64,000 nucleotides of DNA from NCBI GenBank assembly GCA_023441055.1, contig JAEZQY010000029.1, positions 124,001-188,000 on the forward strand. The letters are read 5' to 3'. Of this stretch, positions 51,292 to 60,423 are shown piece by piece. The position numbers were made by a program, and so were the translations under genes. Origin of the DNA: Bacillota bacterium (GTDB lineage: Bacteria > Bacillota > Bacilli > Paenibacillales > UBA4045). Under the pieces are notes generated by a model. That model was not told the origin of the DNA. It was given only the letters and a program-made list of their open reading frames with translations, and ran no database searches. Numbering within the stretch: position 1 is the stretch's first letter; every line of letters begins with the position of its first letter.

Positions 51292-51489
51292 TGTAACTGC
51301 AACGTCGAGCGCTCACTTATGGCATGCACACCACCTGTGAGGAAGATAGGGGACTGTAACGGACATGAGAGGCCTTATTCGTGCGAGAAGCAGCCCTTCG
51401 AAAATGTAACGGACACAGATGCACTTATTGGAGCGAAAGTTGGAGCATTTGCACCGAATTCTCGCAAATAAGCGCACTGGAGTCCGATA
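51292..51489. repeat. Degenerate intergenic repeat cluster
   Basis: Units resembling TGTAACGGACA...CTTATT...GCGAAA occur at about 51292, 51355 and 51405 on the plus strand and inverted at 51460-51489. They lie in the 562-base gap between the VOC and helicase genes. No plausible gene fills this gap; short open frames in it follow the repeats. Confidence 0.5.
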
Positions 51490-51645
51490 GAATATAAAAG
51501 GTGGCATTATCGGCGAAATAGCGGCTGTGAGGTCCGCTAGGAAATCGCCGCGTCTTCAGTGCGAATACACTTGCGAACAGAAGAATGGCGGCAAGGGTGC
51601 TCATCACCCTATACCGCCATTCATCCATTATCTCAACTCTATAAG

Positions 51646-53010
51646 CTATGACTTTCTTGCAAATGTAGACGGCCGTGCATTCGCCTTCGCTGTACTCGCG
51701 GGCACAGCTCGTGCAGGCTGCGAAGATCGCCCTGGCTTTGCCGCTCGCCCCGGCTGCGAGGACCTCGCAGGCTGAGCAGACCGCGCAGGCGGTTCTGATC
51801 TAGCAGGCTGTGCAGACCGCGACTTCTGGGCAGGCCGAGCCTGTGGCGCAGGCGGTGGCGATGGAGACGTCTGAAGCATCGGATACAGATGGTCCTTCAC
51901 CTCTGGAATCGCCTTCTTAATCAGCTTCTCAATATCCCTCAAGTATGGCAGCTCGTCGTATTCGCAGAAGGAAATCGCGGTGCCGCTATGTCCAGCCCTG
52001 CCCGTACGGCCAATGCGATGCACATACGTCTCCGAGATGTTCGGCAGATTGAAGTTAATGACATGCGAAAGCTCATCGATATCAATGCCTCTAGCCGCAA
52101 TATCGGTTGCAACCAGCACACGCGTAGCTCCGCTCTTGAAGTTGCTCAGCGCAAGCTGCCGCGCGTTCTGCGACTTATTCCCATGAATCGCCTGAGCAGG
52201 CACATTGGCCTTGGTCAATCCGCGCACCACACGGTCAGCGCCGTGCTTGGTCCGGGTGAATACCAGGGCTGATACAATCGATCGATCCTGCATAAGATCA
52301 TTCAACAGCTGCTGCTTATTGGCCTTATCCACTAAGTATACGGATTGCTCGATGCGATCCACCGTTGACGATACGGGCGTGATCTCTACTTTCACTGGAT
52401 TCACCAGCAGCGTCTGCACCAATTTGAGTATTTCCGGAGGCATCGTCGCTGAGAAGAACAATGTCTGTCTCTTGCTTGGCATCTTCGTGATAATTCGCTT
52501 CACATCATGAATAAAGCCCATATCCAGCATGCGATCCGCCTCATCGAGGACTAGGATTTGCACCTGCCGCAAGTCAATCTGATTCTGATTGAGCAGGTCG
52601 ATTAGTCGGCCTGGCGTTGCGATCACAATATCCGCGCCTCGGCTAAGCGATTGCTCTTGCACCCTCTGAGACACACCGCCGACGATCGCCACACATCGCA
52701 TATCGATATATTGGCTGTACGCCTTGATATTATCTGCAATCTGCAGCGCGAGCTCTCTGGTTGGCGTCAAGATCAGGGAACGAATCGGTCGACGCGCGCC
52801 TGATTTAATCGGTTGTTGCTGTAATTGTTGGATAATCGGCAAGGCGAATGCCGCCGTCTTGCCCGTGCCTGTCTGCGCGCAGCCAAGCAAATCTCTTCCC
52901 TCGAGAATGGCCGGGATGGCCTGTTCTTGGATCGAAGTTGGTTTCGTATAGTTCTCTTTCTCCAATGCCTTAAGAATGGCGGGTATAAGCTTTAGCTCGT
53001 TGAAATTCAT
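51646..53010 (-). CDS. DEAD-box RNA helicase
   Basis: The 454-residue protein has all DEAD-box motifs: Q motif (TKPTSIQEQAIP), AQTGTGKTAA, PTRELA, GG, TPGR, DEAD (VLDEADRMLDMGF), SAT, and the second RecA domain with HRIGRTGRAG. A C-terminal tail of about 70 residues is rich in Ala, Pro, Arg, Ser and Gln and likely binds RNA. The start at 53010 follows AGGAGATCGA; the longer frame runs back into the upstream SDR gene. It unwinds RNA in ribosome assembly or cold adaptation, as RhlE/CshA-type proteins do. Confidence 0.9.
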   Translation of the reverse strand: MNFNELKLIPAILKALEKENYTKPTSIQEQAIPAILEGRDLLGCAQTGTGKTAAFALPIIQQLQQQPIKSGARRPIRSLILTPTRELALQIADNIKAYSQYIDMRCVAIVGGVSQRVQEQSLSRGADIVIATPGRLIDLLNQNQIDLRQVQILVLDEADRMLDMGFIHDVKRIITKMPSKRQTLFFSATMPPEILKLVQTLLVNPVKVEITPVSSTVDRIEQSVYLVDKANKQQLLNDLMQDRSIVSALVFTRTKHGADRVVRGLTKANVPAQAIHGNKSQNARQLALSNFKSGATRVLVATDIAARGIDIDELSHVINFNLPNISETYVHRIGRTGRAGHSGTAISFCEYDELPYLRDIEKLIKKAIPEVKDHLYPMLQTSPSPPPAPQARPAQKSRSAQPARSEPPARSAQPARSSQPGRAAKPGRSSQPARAVPASTAKANARPSTFARKS

Positions 53011-53056
53011 TCGATCTCCTATTTGTTTCTGTATTTGTTTGTGTTCTTTGTCTTGT

Positions 53057-54082
53057 TTACTGATCTCTAATCGCCACAATCGCAGCGTCCAACGCGTCAA
53101 TCACCTTATCGCACCAGGCGTCGAACGCCGGATCCTCCTCTTGCAGCTCCGGATGCGCCAGAATGTGACGAATCGTCTGTCTGATCCCTTGATCGAACCG
53201 CGTCGTCGCCACGAAGTCCGGCACCAGCCGCTTCAGCTTCGAATTGTCGAATACGACGGACACTGCCTTATCGCCCAGCAAGCCGCCGCGGTAATCCCGC
53301 TCACTGCTGCTGCAGGCAGCCAGGAACGAAGAGGCGACATGCACCGCATTCAGCGGTACGCCCAGCTCATCTGCAATGGTCGCATAAATCTGATTCCAGG
53401 TGAGCGTCTCATCCGATGTAATATGCACCGCCTCGCCGATCGCGTGAATGTTCCCCATCAGTCCGATGAAGCCCTTCGCGAAGTCGCTGTTATGCGTCAT
53501 CGTCCAGAGCGAGGTTCCATCGCCATGAATGATGACCGGCTTGCCCTCGAGCATGCGCTTGGCCACCTGCCAGGAGCCCCGGGCCCCATGCACGCCCAGC
53601 GGAATCTTCCGCTCATCATACGTATGGCTCGGCCGCACGATCGTAATCGGGAAGCCGTTCTCCCGGTATTGACGCATGAGATATTCTTCGCAAGCGATCT
53701 TCTCTCTGGAATAAGCCCATAACGGATTCGACAACGGCGTACCCTCGGTAATCCGATAGTCCGACAGCGGCGTCTGATACGCCGAGGCCGAGCTGATGAA
53801 GATGAACTGCTTGGTCCTCCCCTGGAACAACCGATAATCCCGCTCCACCTGCTCCGGCTTGAAGGCGATGAAGTCGGCCACCACGTCGAATTGATGGTTG
53901 CCAATCAGCTTAGCGACCTGCGCCTCATCATTCACATCCCCCTGCAGCACATGCGCGCCCTCCGGCACACGACCCAATTGATTCCCGCGATTGAGCAGAT
54001 ACAGCTCATGTCCGCTCTCGACCAGCTGTCGCGTAATCGCCGAACTGATCGTGCCTGTTCCACCAATGAATAATGCCTTCAC
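53057..54082 (-). CDS. NAD-dependent epimerase/dehydratase-like extended SDR
   Basis: The 341-residue protein begins with an atypical GGTGTIS Rossmann motif. It keeps Ser in FISSASAY and the catalytic Tyr/Lys as WAYSREK, and ends with a variable substrate domain (TSDETLTWNQIYATIADELG). This resembles the CSP41/isoflavone-reductase-like branch of extended SDRs annotated as epimerases. It lies 46 bases upstream of the helicase gene on the same strand. The substrate is unknown. Confidence 0.8.
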   Translation of the reverse strand: MKALFIGGTGTISSAITRQLVESGHELYLLNRGNQLGRVPEGAHVLQGDVNDEAQVAKLIGNHQFDVVADFIAFKPEQVERDYRLFQGRTKQFIFISSASAYQTPLSDYRITEGTPLSNPLWAYSREKIACEEYLMRQYRENGFPITIVRPSHTYDERKIPLGVHGARGSWQVAKRMLEGKPVIIHGDGTSLWTMTHNSDFAKGFIGLMGNIHAIGEAVHITSDETLTWNQIYATIADELGVPLNAVHVASSFLAACSSSERDYRGGLLGDKAVSVVFDNSKLKRLVPDFVATTRFDQGIRQTIRHILAHPELQEEDPAFDAWCDKVIDALDAAIVAIRDQ

Positions 54083-54127
54083 CTTAATTCCCCCTCAGTG
54101 AAAAATGATGGTGTTGCCCGCTCTAAA

Positions 54128-55186
54128 TTAACCCTGCAGCTGCTTGCTCCTGAGCTGTCCGCACGCCGCGTCAATGTCTGCGCCATGCTCCTGACGAATC
54201 TTGCAATTCACGCCTCGCTTCTTCAGCCTGTCATAGAAGGTAAGCACCGAAGCTTGCGCGCTTCGCTGGTATTGACTGTGCTCGTCGACCGGGTTGTACG
54301 GGATCAGATTCACATAGAGCCGCTCCTTCATGCCAGATAGCAGTTCGCCCAGCTCCTCCGCATCCTGCGGACGATCATTCACATCCTTCAGCAGGATGTA
54401 TTCAATGGTCAGACGGCGATTATTCGTATCCAAATAGTACCGAAGCGCCTCCATCAGCTGCTCCAGCGGATAGGCGCGATTGATCTTCATGATGCGCGTG
54501 CGCAGCTCGTTATTCGGGGCATGCAGCGAGATGGCCAGGTTAACCGGCAGCTGCAGGTCCGCGAATTCGCGAATCTTGCCGACCAGCCCGCTGGTCGACA
54601 CCGTGATCCGTCTGGCTGCAATAGCCAGCCCCTTGCGATCCATCACCGTGTGCAGGAAGCTCAGCACATGATCATAGTTATCGAACGGCTCGCCGATTCC
54701 CATTACGACAATATGGCTGACTAGCTCGCCGAGTCCCTTATGATCCAGATGCATCTGCACGCGAATGATCTGCTCCACAATCTCGCCGCTCGTCAGATCA
54801 CGGCTCTTGGCAATGAGTCCGCTCGCGCAGAAGCTGCAGCCAATGTTACAGCCGACCTGAGTCGTCACGCAGACGGATAAGCCATATTTGTGCCGCATTA
54901 AGACCGTCTCAATCAGATTACCATCACGCAGCTCGAACAGAAATTTCACCGTGCCGTCCTCGGACTCCTGCCGAGTATGCACGTTGATTGTGCGGATGAC
55001 GAAGTGCGAGGCGAGCAGCGATGCTACCTCCGAGTGTACCCCCGCCTCCTCCATCTCTTCGAAGCTGCTAACACGCGCGCGATACAGGGCCTCCCATACG
55101 CGCAGCGCCCTAAATTGCTTATGTCCGCGCTCGGCCAGCCACGCAATCAGCTGATCCAAGGTCAGATCATATAGGACTTGCTTCAT
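54128..55186 (-). CDS. rlmN: 23S rRNA/tRNA adenine-C2 methyltransferase RlmN
   Basis: The 352-residue radical-SAM protein has the CxxxCxxC cluster motif in GCNIGCSFCASG, the VVMGIGEPFDNYDHV segment, ITVSTSG, FAISLHAPN-like LAISLHAPNNELR and the C-terminal Cys in GADIDAACGQLR. It methylates A2503 of 23S rRNA and A37 of some tRNAs. I start at 55186 because GAGG lies 9 bases upstream; ATGs at 55192 and 55216 are less well placed. It follows the GGDEF gene by 22 bases on the same strand. Confidence 0.9.
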   Translation of the reverse strand: MKQVLYDLTLDQLIAWLAERGHKQFRALRVWEALYRARVSSFEEMEEAGVHSEVASLLASHFVIRTINVHTRQESEDGTVKFLFELRDGNLIETVLMRHKYGLSVCVTTQVGCNIGCSFCASGLIAKSRDLTSGEIVEQIIRVQMHLDHKGLGELVSHIVVMGIGEPFDNYDHVLSFLHTVMDRKGLAIAARRITVSTSGLVGKIREFADLQLPVNLAISLHAPNNELRTRIMKINRAYPLEQLMEALRYYLDTNNRRLTIEYILLKDVNDRPQDAEELGELLSGMKERLYVNLIPYNPVDEHSQYQRSAQASVLTFYDRLKKRGVNCKIRQEHGADIDAACGQLRSKQLQG

Positions 55187-55208
55187 TCCCATTATCCTCT
55201 CTTCTAGC

Positions 55209-56774
55209 CTATTCATTACGCGAGATCACCGGTCCGGCAACGCTGCGATTGCGCCCGGTCCGCTTCGCTTCATACAGGCGCTGATCCGCGATCTCCAACA
55301 GCTCAGCTGCATGCACGGAATCTGCTGGTAAGGAAGCGATCCCGGCAGAGATCGTTATGTGTTCGCCAGAGGGGCTCACCATGTCCTCTACCAGCTTGCG
55401 CAGCTGTTCTGCGATCTGATAGGCTGCTTCATTATCAGTCTCATGCAGCAGCAGCACGAACTCCTCGCCGCCATACCGGCAGCAGGTGTCCTGGACACGC
55501 GCTGCTTCTCGCATGCGGTCAGCCAAGAAGATCAACACCTCATCGCCGACAACATGACCGTACGTATCATTCACACGCTTGAAGTGATCAATATCGATAA
55601 TAACGATAGAGAACGGCAGCTCGGCGGCCGTCCATAGCTGCAGCTGCTCGTCGAAGGTCCGCCGATTGGCGAGCTTGGTCAATTGATCCGTGGCAGATTG
55701 CTGAGTGAAGTAATTGACCCTGTCCCGGAAGAAGCTGAGACTGAACGCGAGTGCCTTCTTCAATTGTATCGCCTCATAATACCAGGCGCTAACACCTCTC
55801 ATCTCTTCGTCATGCGGCTTCTCTGTGCTGGACTCCGTGAACCGGGCCAGCTTCTGCAGAGGCCTTGCGATCAGCTTGGAAATCAGGGTGATCAAGACTA
55901 ATGTGACCAGCAAGTATGGCAGGGAACGCATGATCATCCGTTCCATCATATCCTGCGCAGGCTGAATGGAAACCTCAGTCGGCCGCTGGGACACAATCCC
56001 CCACTCCACAGTCGGGACATACGCATACCCTGCAAGCATATCAACGTTCTTCGAGTTAGTGATGCGGGCTGAGCCGCTGGCTTGCTGCATCAGCTGCTGT
56101 ACGACCTCATTCTCGGGGACCAGCTCATTGACCCGATCCTGCATCTGATGATAGATGATTCGACCGTCTCGATCCACTACATAGACATAAGAGCCGTCTT
56201 GATAGAAGTGCTGGCCGAGCAGCTTATATAAGATATTCTCTTCCTTCAAGTATAGACTGCCGCCGACCAGTCCCAGGTATTCCCCTGCCTCATCGAAGAT
56301 GGGGTGAGAGAGGAAGATGACCAAACGACCGGTAATGGAGATATAGGGCTTGGAGATGAGCGGACGCCTCTCCTGCAATGCCAATTGACCGCCCTCGGAA
56401 TTAAGCAGCTCCCCGATAACATTCAGGGTCTGGGGTGAGGTTGCCAGAATAATGCCGTCTGCTGCAGCCACTGTCACAGAATTGAACGTATCCATCTGCT
56501 GAAGCAATCGATCTGCCTCTTCTAGCAGCTTGTCCGTATCTCCCATATGATGAGCTAACAGCCCAGCGCTGTGTTCCAACGTCTGCATGGCGGATTGGAA
56601 GTAAATCTCGGTCGTCTGCGCTAGCTTATGCGCATAGACCCGATTCGTCTCCAATGTATTGTCGATGAGCGTCTGCTGGGTGGTCTGGTAACCCGCTGTA
56701 ATACTGCTGGATAGCGTTAGAATAACTGATAATAGGGATACTAATAATATCAAGACATGCAATGAAATTCTCAC
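55209..56774 (-). CDS. Cache-GGDEF diguanylate cyclase
   Basis: The 521-residue protein has a membrane segment at the N-terminus, an extracellular dCache-like sensor (residues about 35-285), a second segment (about 288-306), a HAMP-like linker and a C-terminal GGDEF domain. This domain has an active GGEEF motif and an RVQD inhibitory site just upstream. It therefore should make cyclic-di-GMP with product feedback. It precedes rlmN closely. The sensed ligand is unknown. Confidence 0.92.
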   Translation of the reverse strand: MRISLHVLILLVSLLSVILTLSSSITAGYQTTQQTLIDNTLETNRVYAHKLAQTTEIYFQSAMQTLEHSAGLLAHHMGDTDKLLEEADRLLQQMDTFNSVTVAAADGIILATSPQTLNVIGELLNSEGGQLALQERRPLISKPYISITGRLVIFLSHPIFDEAGEYLGLVGGSLYLKEENILYKLLGQHFYQDGSYVYVVDRDGRIIYHQMQDRVNELVPENEVVQQLMQQASGSARITNSKNVDMLAGYAYVPTVEWGIVSQRPTEVSIQPAQDMMERMIMRSLPYLLVTLVLITLISKLIARPLQKLARFTESSTEKPHDEEMRGVSAWYYEAIQLKKALAFSLSFFRDRVNYFTQQSATDQLTKLANRRTFDEQLQLWTAAELPFSIVIIDIDHFKRVNDTYGHVVGDEVLIFLADRMREAARVQDTCCRYGGEEFVLLLHETDNEAAYQIAEQLRKLVEDMVSPSGEHITISAGIASLPADSVHAAELLEIADQRLYEAKRTGRNRSVAGPVISRNE

Positions 56775-56905
56775 GAAGCCATACTCTCCTAAATTGATCT
56801 CCTGACTACTATATCATAATCAGGTATTGCATAGGAAAGTGAGTTATTGTTGCGGCAGACATTACTGGAGGTGAAGGTGCGGAGCTGAGGGAGTACGTTC
56901 GCCAT

Positions 56906-57952
56906 TTACATCAACTGCTTCACGATCTCACGATTGCGCTCCTTGAACAGATCATTATGCGAGGAGACCATGACCGTCTTCGTCGCGTTCGGCTGAATGT
57001 ACAGCTTGGCTTGATTGACAGCGTTAGCCGCATCCTGGAAGGCGCCGGCGATGAGATGCACCTTCGCCTCGTGATGCAGGATGTCGCCTGCTGCATAAAG
57101 CCCTGGCACTGAGGACTGGCTGTTCGAATTCCCCGCGACATAGAAGTCGTCCTTCATCTCGATATTCAGACTGCTGTTCTTCAGCAAGCTGGAGTCGAGC
57201 TCATAGCCATGATTGATGATCACTTCATCAACAGGCAGATAGACGACCTCACCCGTATCCGTGCAGGTGAGCTCCACCTTCTCAATTCGATCGTGATTCG
57301 TCTCGGCAATGAACTTCGAAATCTGCGCATTCAGAATAAGCTCGACAGAGCTGTTCTTCAGCTGCGTGACCTGCGCCTCATGACCCTTTAGTTCATCCTT
57401 GCGATAGATCAGATAGATCTTCCGAGCAATCGGCTCGAGCTCATTCGCCCAGTCGACCGCCGTGTTCCCGCCGCCTGAGATGATGATCGTCTTATCCTTG
57501 AATTGCCGGAGCGTCTTCACCGTATAATGAAGATTCGTCACCTCGAACCGCTGTGCGCCCTCGATGTCGATGCGCTGTGGATTGAGAATCCCGCTCCCGA
57601 CTGCTACAATTACGGTCCGGGAATAATGAATATGGCCAGAGGCAGTGTGCACCTCGAATTGATCAACGGCAGTCTTACGAATGGCGGTAACCTTCTCCCC
57701 CAGAACAACTTCAGGCTCGAACGTAAGTCCCTGCCGCACGAGCTGCTCAATCAGCTTCGCGCCGGGCGTTGGTGTCAATCCGCCTACATCCCAGATGATC
57801 TTCTCAGGATAGACGTGCACCTTGCCGCCGAGCTGTGGCTGATATTCAATAATCTTCGTCTTCATCTCACGCAGTCCACTATAGAAGGCAGAGAATAAAC
57901 CAGCAGGTCCGCCGCCGATAATCGTCACATCATACAGCTGATCATTATCCAT
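56906..57952 (-). CDS. Ferredoxin/flavodoxin-NADP reductase, thioredoxin-reductase-like (YumC/YcgT type)
   Basis: The 348-residue flavoprotein has an FAD motif (VTIIGGGPAGLFSAFYSGL), an NADP-binding motif (TIIISGGGNTAVDWANEL) and GLYAAGDIL, but no CxxC redox pair. That is the mark of Bacillus YumC/YcgT ferredoxin-NADP reductases, which reduce ferredoxin or flavodoxin. The ATG at 57952 has GGGAG 8 bases upstream. A Fur box over its promoter suggests expression under iron limitation. Confidence 0.88.
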   Translation of the reverse strand: MDNDQLYDVTIIGGGPAGLFSAFYSGLREMKTKIIEYQPQLGGKVHVYPEKIIWDVGGLTPTPGAKLIEQLVRQGLTFEPEVVLGEKVTAIRKTAVDQFEVHTASGHIHYSRTVIVAVGSGILNPQRIDIEGAQRFEVTNLHYTVKTLRQFKDKTIIISGGGNTAVDWANELEPIARKIYLIYRKDELKGHEAQVTQLKNSSVELILNAQISKFIAETNHDRIEKVELTCTDTGEVVYLPVDEVIINHGYELDSSLLKNSSLNIEMKDDFYVAGNSNSQSSVPGLYAAGDILHHEAKVHLIAGAFQDAANAVNQAKLYIQPNATKTVMVSSHNDLFKERNREIVKQLM

Positions 57953-57971
57953 ACCGCACACTCCCGACATT

Positions 57972-57990
57972 GATTCTGATAATCATTCTC
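57972..57990. promoter_or_regulatory. Fur box
   Basis: On the minus strand GAGAATGATTATCAGAATC matches 16 of 19 positions of GATAATGATTATCATTATC. It covers the predicted transcription start of the reductase gene. Confidence 0.8.
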
Positions 57991-57995
57991 AATTA

Positions 57996-58024
57996 ACTAT
58001 ACATGGATTTAGTTGTCATTACAA
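57996..58024 (-). promoter_or_regulatory. Promoter of the ferredoxin-NADP reductase gene
   Basis: On the minus strand TTGTAA and TATAGT are 17 bases apart, with a predicted start near 57989 inside the Fur box. Confidence 0.6.
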
Positions 58025-58043
58025 GGGGGATTATTTAGCTTAC

Positions 58044-58072
58044 TTTACTGAAGGAACATTATATTGTATAGT
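58044..58072 (+). promoter_or_regulatory. Promoter of the LLM oxidoreductase gene
   Basis: TTTACT and TATAGT are 17 bases apart, with a predicted start near 58079, 29 bases before the ATG. Confidence 0.55.
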
Positions 58073-58107
58073 TAGTATCAACAGCAGTATTTTAGGAGGC
58101 GAATTGG

Positions 58108-59169
58108 ATGAGTGAACTTGGGCAGTATTTTGAGATAGGGATCAGTACGTTCCTGGAAGCGACACCGAATCCAGTAGTGGGCGAGCGTGTCTCGCATGCA
58201 CAGCGGCTGCGTAATGCAGTCGAAGAGATGGTGCTGGCTGATGAGGTTGGATTGGATGTGTATGCGATCGGTGAGCATCATCGGGAGGACTTCGCCAGCA
58301 GCGCCCCCGCGGTGGTTCTGGCGGCTGCCGCTGCGATGACGAAGCGGATTCGATTATCGAGCGCCGTTACTGTGCTTTCCTCGGATGATCCGGTGCGGGT
58401 GTACCAGGACTTTGCAACGCTGGACGGCCTATCTAATGGACGCGCGGAGATTATGGCAGGACGCGGTTCATTCATTGAATCGTTCCCGCTATTCGGTTAT
58501 GACTTAAATGACTATAATGAGCTATTCGAGGAAAATCTAGAGCTTCTGCTCGAGATCGTCAAGCATGAGAAGGTCACCTGGCGCGGCGGACACCGTCCCG
58601 CTATCCATAACCTCGGCGTGTACCCGAGAGCCGTGCAAGATCCGCTGCCGGTATGGATCGCCAGCGGCGGTACGCCGGAATCAGTCGCGCGAGCCGGGAT
58701 GCTCGGCCTCCCTCTGGCGTTAGCGATTATCGGCGGCATGCCGGAGCGATTCGCGCCGTTAGTACGCCTCTATAAGGAAGCCGCCAAGCAAGCGGGACAT
58801 GATCCGAGCAAGCTGCCGATCTCCTCGCATTCGCACGGCTTCATCGCTGATTCTGCGGATCGCGCGCATGAGCTCTTCTTCCCGCCGAACCAAGCTTATA
58901 TGAATCGTATCGGGCGCGAGCGCGGATGGCCGCCATATTCACGCGACAGCTATGATATGTCCACTGATCTGCGGGGCGCGCTCTACGTGGGCGATCCGGA
59001 GTATGTAGCGGAGAAGATCATTCTGCTGCATGAGAATCTCGGACTTAACCGATTCTTCCTGCATGTCGATATCAGCGAGATTCCGCACAAGGACATCCTG
59101 AAGTCGATCGAGCTGCTCGGTACGAAGGTAGCCCCAATCGTGCGCAAAGCTATCGCGGCTAAGAAGTAA
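58108..59169 (+). CDS. LLM class flavin-dependent oxidoreductase
   Basis: The 353-residue protein is a bacterial-luciferase-like TIM barrel (GISTFLEATP, IGEHHREDFASSAPAVVLAAAAA, LSSAVTVLSSDDPVRVYQDFATLDGLSNGRAEIMAGRGSF). Such enzymes use FMNH2 for mono-oxygenation or reduction; the substrate is not evident. AGGAGG lies 9 bases before the ATG. Its own promoter lies upstream. Downstream lies a repeat array and then a convergent gene. Confidence 0.88.
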   Translation: MSELGQYFEIGISTFLEATPNPVVGERVSHAQRLRNAVEEMVLADEVGLDVYAIGEHHREDFASSAPAVVLAAAAAMTKRIRLSSAVTVLSSDDPVRVYQDFATLDGLSNGRAEIMAGRGSFIESFPLFGYDLNDYNELFEENLELLLEIVKHEKVTWRGGHRPAIHNLGVYPRAVQDPLPVWIASGGTPESVARAGMLGLPLALAIIGGMPERFAPLVRLYKEAAKQAGHDPSKLPISSHSHGFIADSADRAHELFFPPNQAYMNRIGRERGWPPYSRDSYDMSTDLRGALYVGDPEYVAEKIILLHENLGLNRFFLHVDISEIPHKDILKSIELLGTKVAPIVRKAIAAKK

Positions 59170-59277
59170 TGAACACAAGCCGACTGCGAGTAACCAGCCC
59201 ACTGTTGCAGGGCACATGCTGGCACATGCAGTGGCGGAACAGTACGAATCGAGCTTGCGATGGTGTGTGGAGTAGAC

Positions 59278-59487
59278 TAGTCAGGTAGAAACGGACTAGT
59301 CGAGCTGCGACGGTGCGCGGAGTGCAATTAGTCAGGTAGAAACGGACTAATCCAGCTGCGATGATGCGCGGAGTGCAATTAGTCAGGTAGAAACGGACTA
59401 ATCCAGCTGCGATGATGCGCGGAGTGCAATTAGTCAGGTAGAAACGGACTAATCCAGCTGCGATGGTGCGCGGAGTGCAATTAGTCA
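59278..59487. repeat. 51-base tandem repeat with internal hairpin
   Basis: Four units of 51 bases begin at 59278, 59329, 59380 and 59431, followed by 6 bases of a fifth unit and preceded by a decayed one. Each junction ATTAGTC...GACTAAT is an inverted repeat. The array, plus the terminator at 59503, occupies the 369-base gap between the LLM gene and the isomerase gene. A minus-strand open frame through it is an artefact of the period being divisible by three. Confidence 0.85.
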
Positions 59488-59502
59488 CTTGACTGCTTAT
59501 GC

Positions 59503-59530
59503 GAAAGGGCGGCCAATTGGCCGCCCTTTC
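59503..59530. terminator. Terminator of the TIM-barrel gene
   Basis: GAAAGGGCGGCC and GGCCGCCCTTTC form a 12-base stem around AATT, directly after the minus-strand isomerase gene. It can act in both directions. Confidence 0.75.
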
Positions 59531-59538
59531 TTATGCGC

Positions 59539-60375
59539 TCACAGCTGAATCTGCTCCTGCTTCGCTACCTCTCGGATATACTGCGCCGCGGCCTGAGACT
59601 CCTCCGCGCTTGGCAGATGCTCAATAATGACCGGGATATCTCGTCCGAGCGAATGAAGCTCCCTCAGTAGAACATTGTAATCTAACGCGCCTAGACCCGG
59701 CCGCACCTCATCCAGCCGTACAGTGAGCTTGCCACCGAGTCGAATATCCTTCGCGTGGCAGGTCACGATATGCGAGCCCAGCTTCGACACGAAATCGCGA
59801 ATCATCTCCGCGTTCCGATAATACAATCGGGGACTGCTGATCATATTGACGGGATCATAATGAACGGCGAACGCCTCTCGATCAATCGCGCGTAACAAGT
59901 CCAGATACGTATCCGCTGAATCGGGGAACACCCAGGGCATCGTCTCCAGTGCATAGCGCGCGGTGCTCGGCTGCACATCATCGACAATCTCACGCACCGT
60001 ATCAACGATCAGCGCGAACGTATCGTCATTGAAGTTGTCCGGATGCGGGCCATCCCACTGCTCGCCGCGCGAGCCCGCAATATTCACACAAGCGAGCGCA
60101 CCGATGCGATCCGCCAGATACAGCTGCTGCTTACAATACGCAATTGCCTGCCGGCGCTCTGTCTCATCCGAGCTGATCGGATTGCTCCATGCGCCGACCT
60201 CCGCGATCATAATATCATGCTGCTCCGCTGCCTGTCGGTATGCCCGAATCACTGACTCATCCGCTTCTGCACCAACTGGACATCTCGCTGCGCGAAAGCC
60301 CTCCTGCTGCACCTTGCGCACCCACGCTTCAGGGTCTGTATGCTTGTAGAACAGATCGCCGCCTAATCGAATCAT
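59539..60375 (-). CDS. Sugar phosphate isomerase/epimerase (TIM barrel)
   Basis: The 278-residue protein is an AP-endonuclease-2/xylose-isomerase-like TIM barrel with ligand segments ALETMPW, VHYDPVNM, VTCHAKDI and VIIEHLP. It probably isomerises or epimerises a keto sugar. No pathway genes adjoin it, so the substrate is open. It is the fourth TIM-barrel or GFO-type sugar gene unit of this sort in the window, which fits a saprophyte with broad sugar use. Confidence 0.82.
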   Translation of the reverse strand: MIRLGGDLFYKHTDPEAWVRKVQQEGFRAARCPVGAEADESVIRAYRQAAEQHDIMIAEVGAWSNPISSDETERRQAIAYCKQQLYLADRIGALACVNIAGSRGEQWDGPHPDNFNDDTFALIVDTVREIVDDVQPSTARYALETMPWVFPDSADTYLDLLRAIDREAFAVHYDPVNMISSPRLYYRNAEMIRDFVSKLGSHIVTCHAKDIRLGGKLTVRLDEVRPGLGALDYNVLLRELHSLGRDIPVIIEHLPSAEESQAAAQYIREVAKQEQIQL

Positions 60376-60423
60376 TGCCGCACCCCCTACAGAGTTGTAT
60401 CGGGTTCTACCATCACGATGCCG

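Noticed and set aside
51232..51628. Short open frames in the VOC-helicase gap
   Set aside because: They run through degenerate repeats in several frames and lack ribosome binding sites.
51646..53100. Helicase start at 53100
   Set aside because: It would overlap the upstream SDR gene; AGGAGATCGA and the Q-motif distance support 53010.
54128..55186. Cfr-type antibiotic resistance methyltransferase
   Set aside because: The sequence around the radical-SAM cluster, the GIGEPFDNYD segment and the C-terminus follow RlmN of Bacillales.
59278..59487. CRISPR-like array
   Set aside because: The whole 51-base unit repeats; there are no unique spacers and no cas genes.
59159..59488. Minus-strand open frame with repeated TNCTPR-type peptide
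   Set aside because: It is produced by the 51-base tandem repeat, has no ribosome site and no similarity to a protein family.
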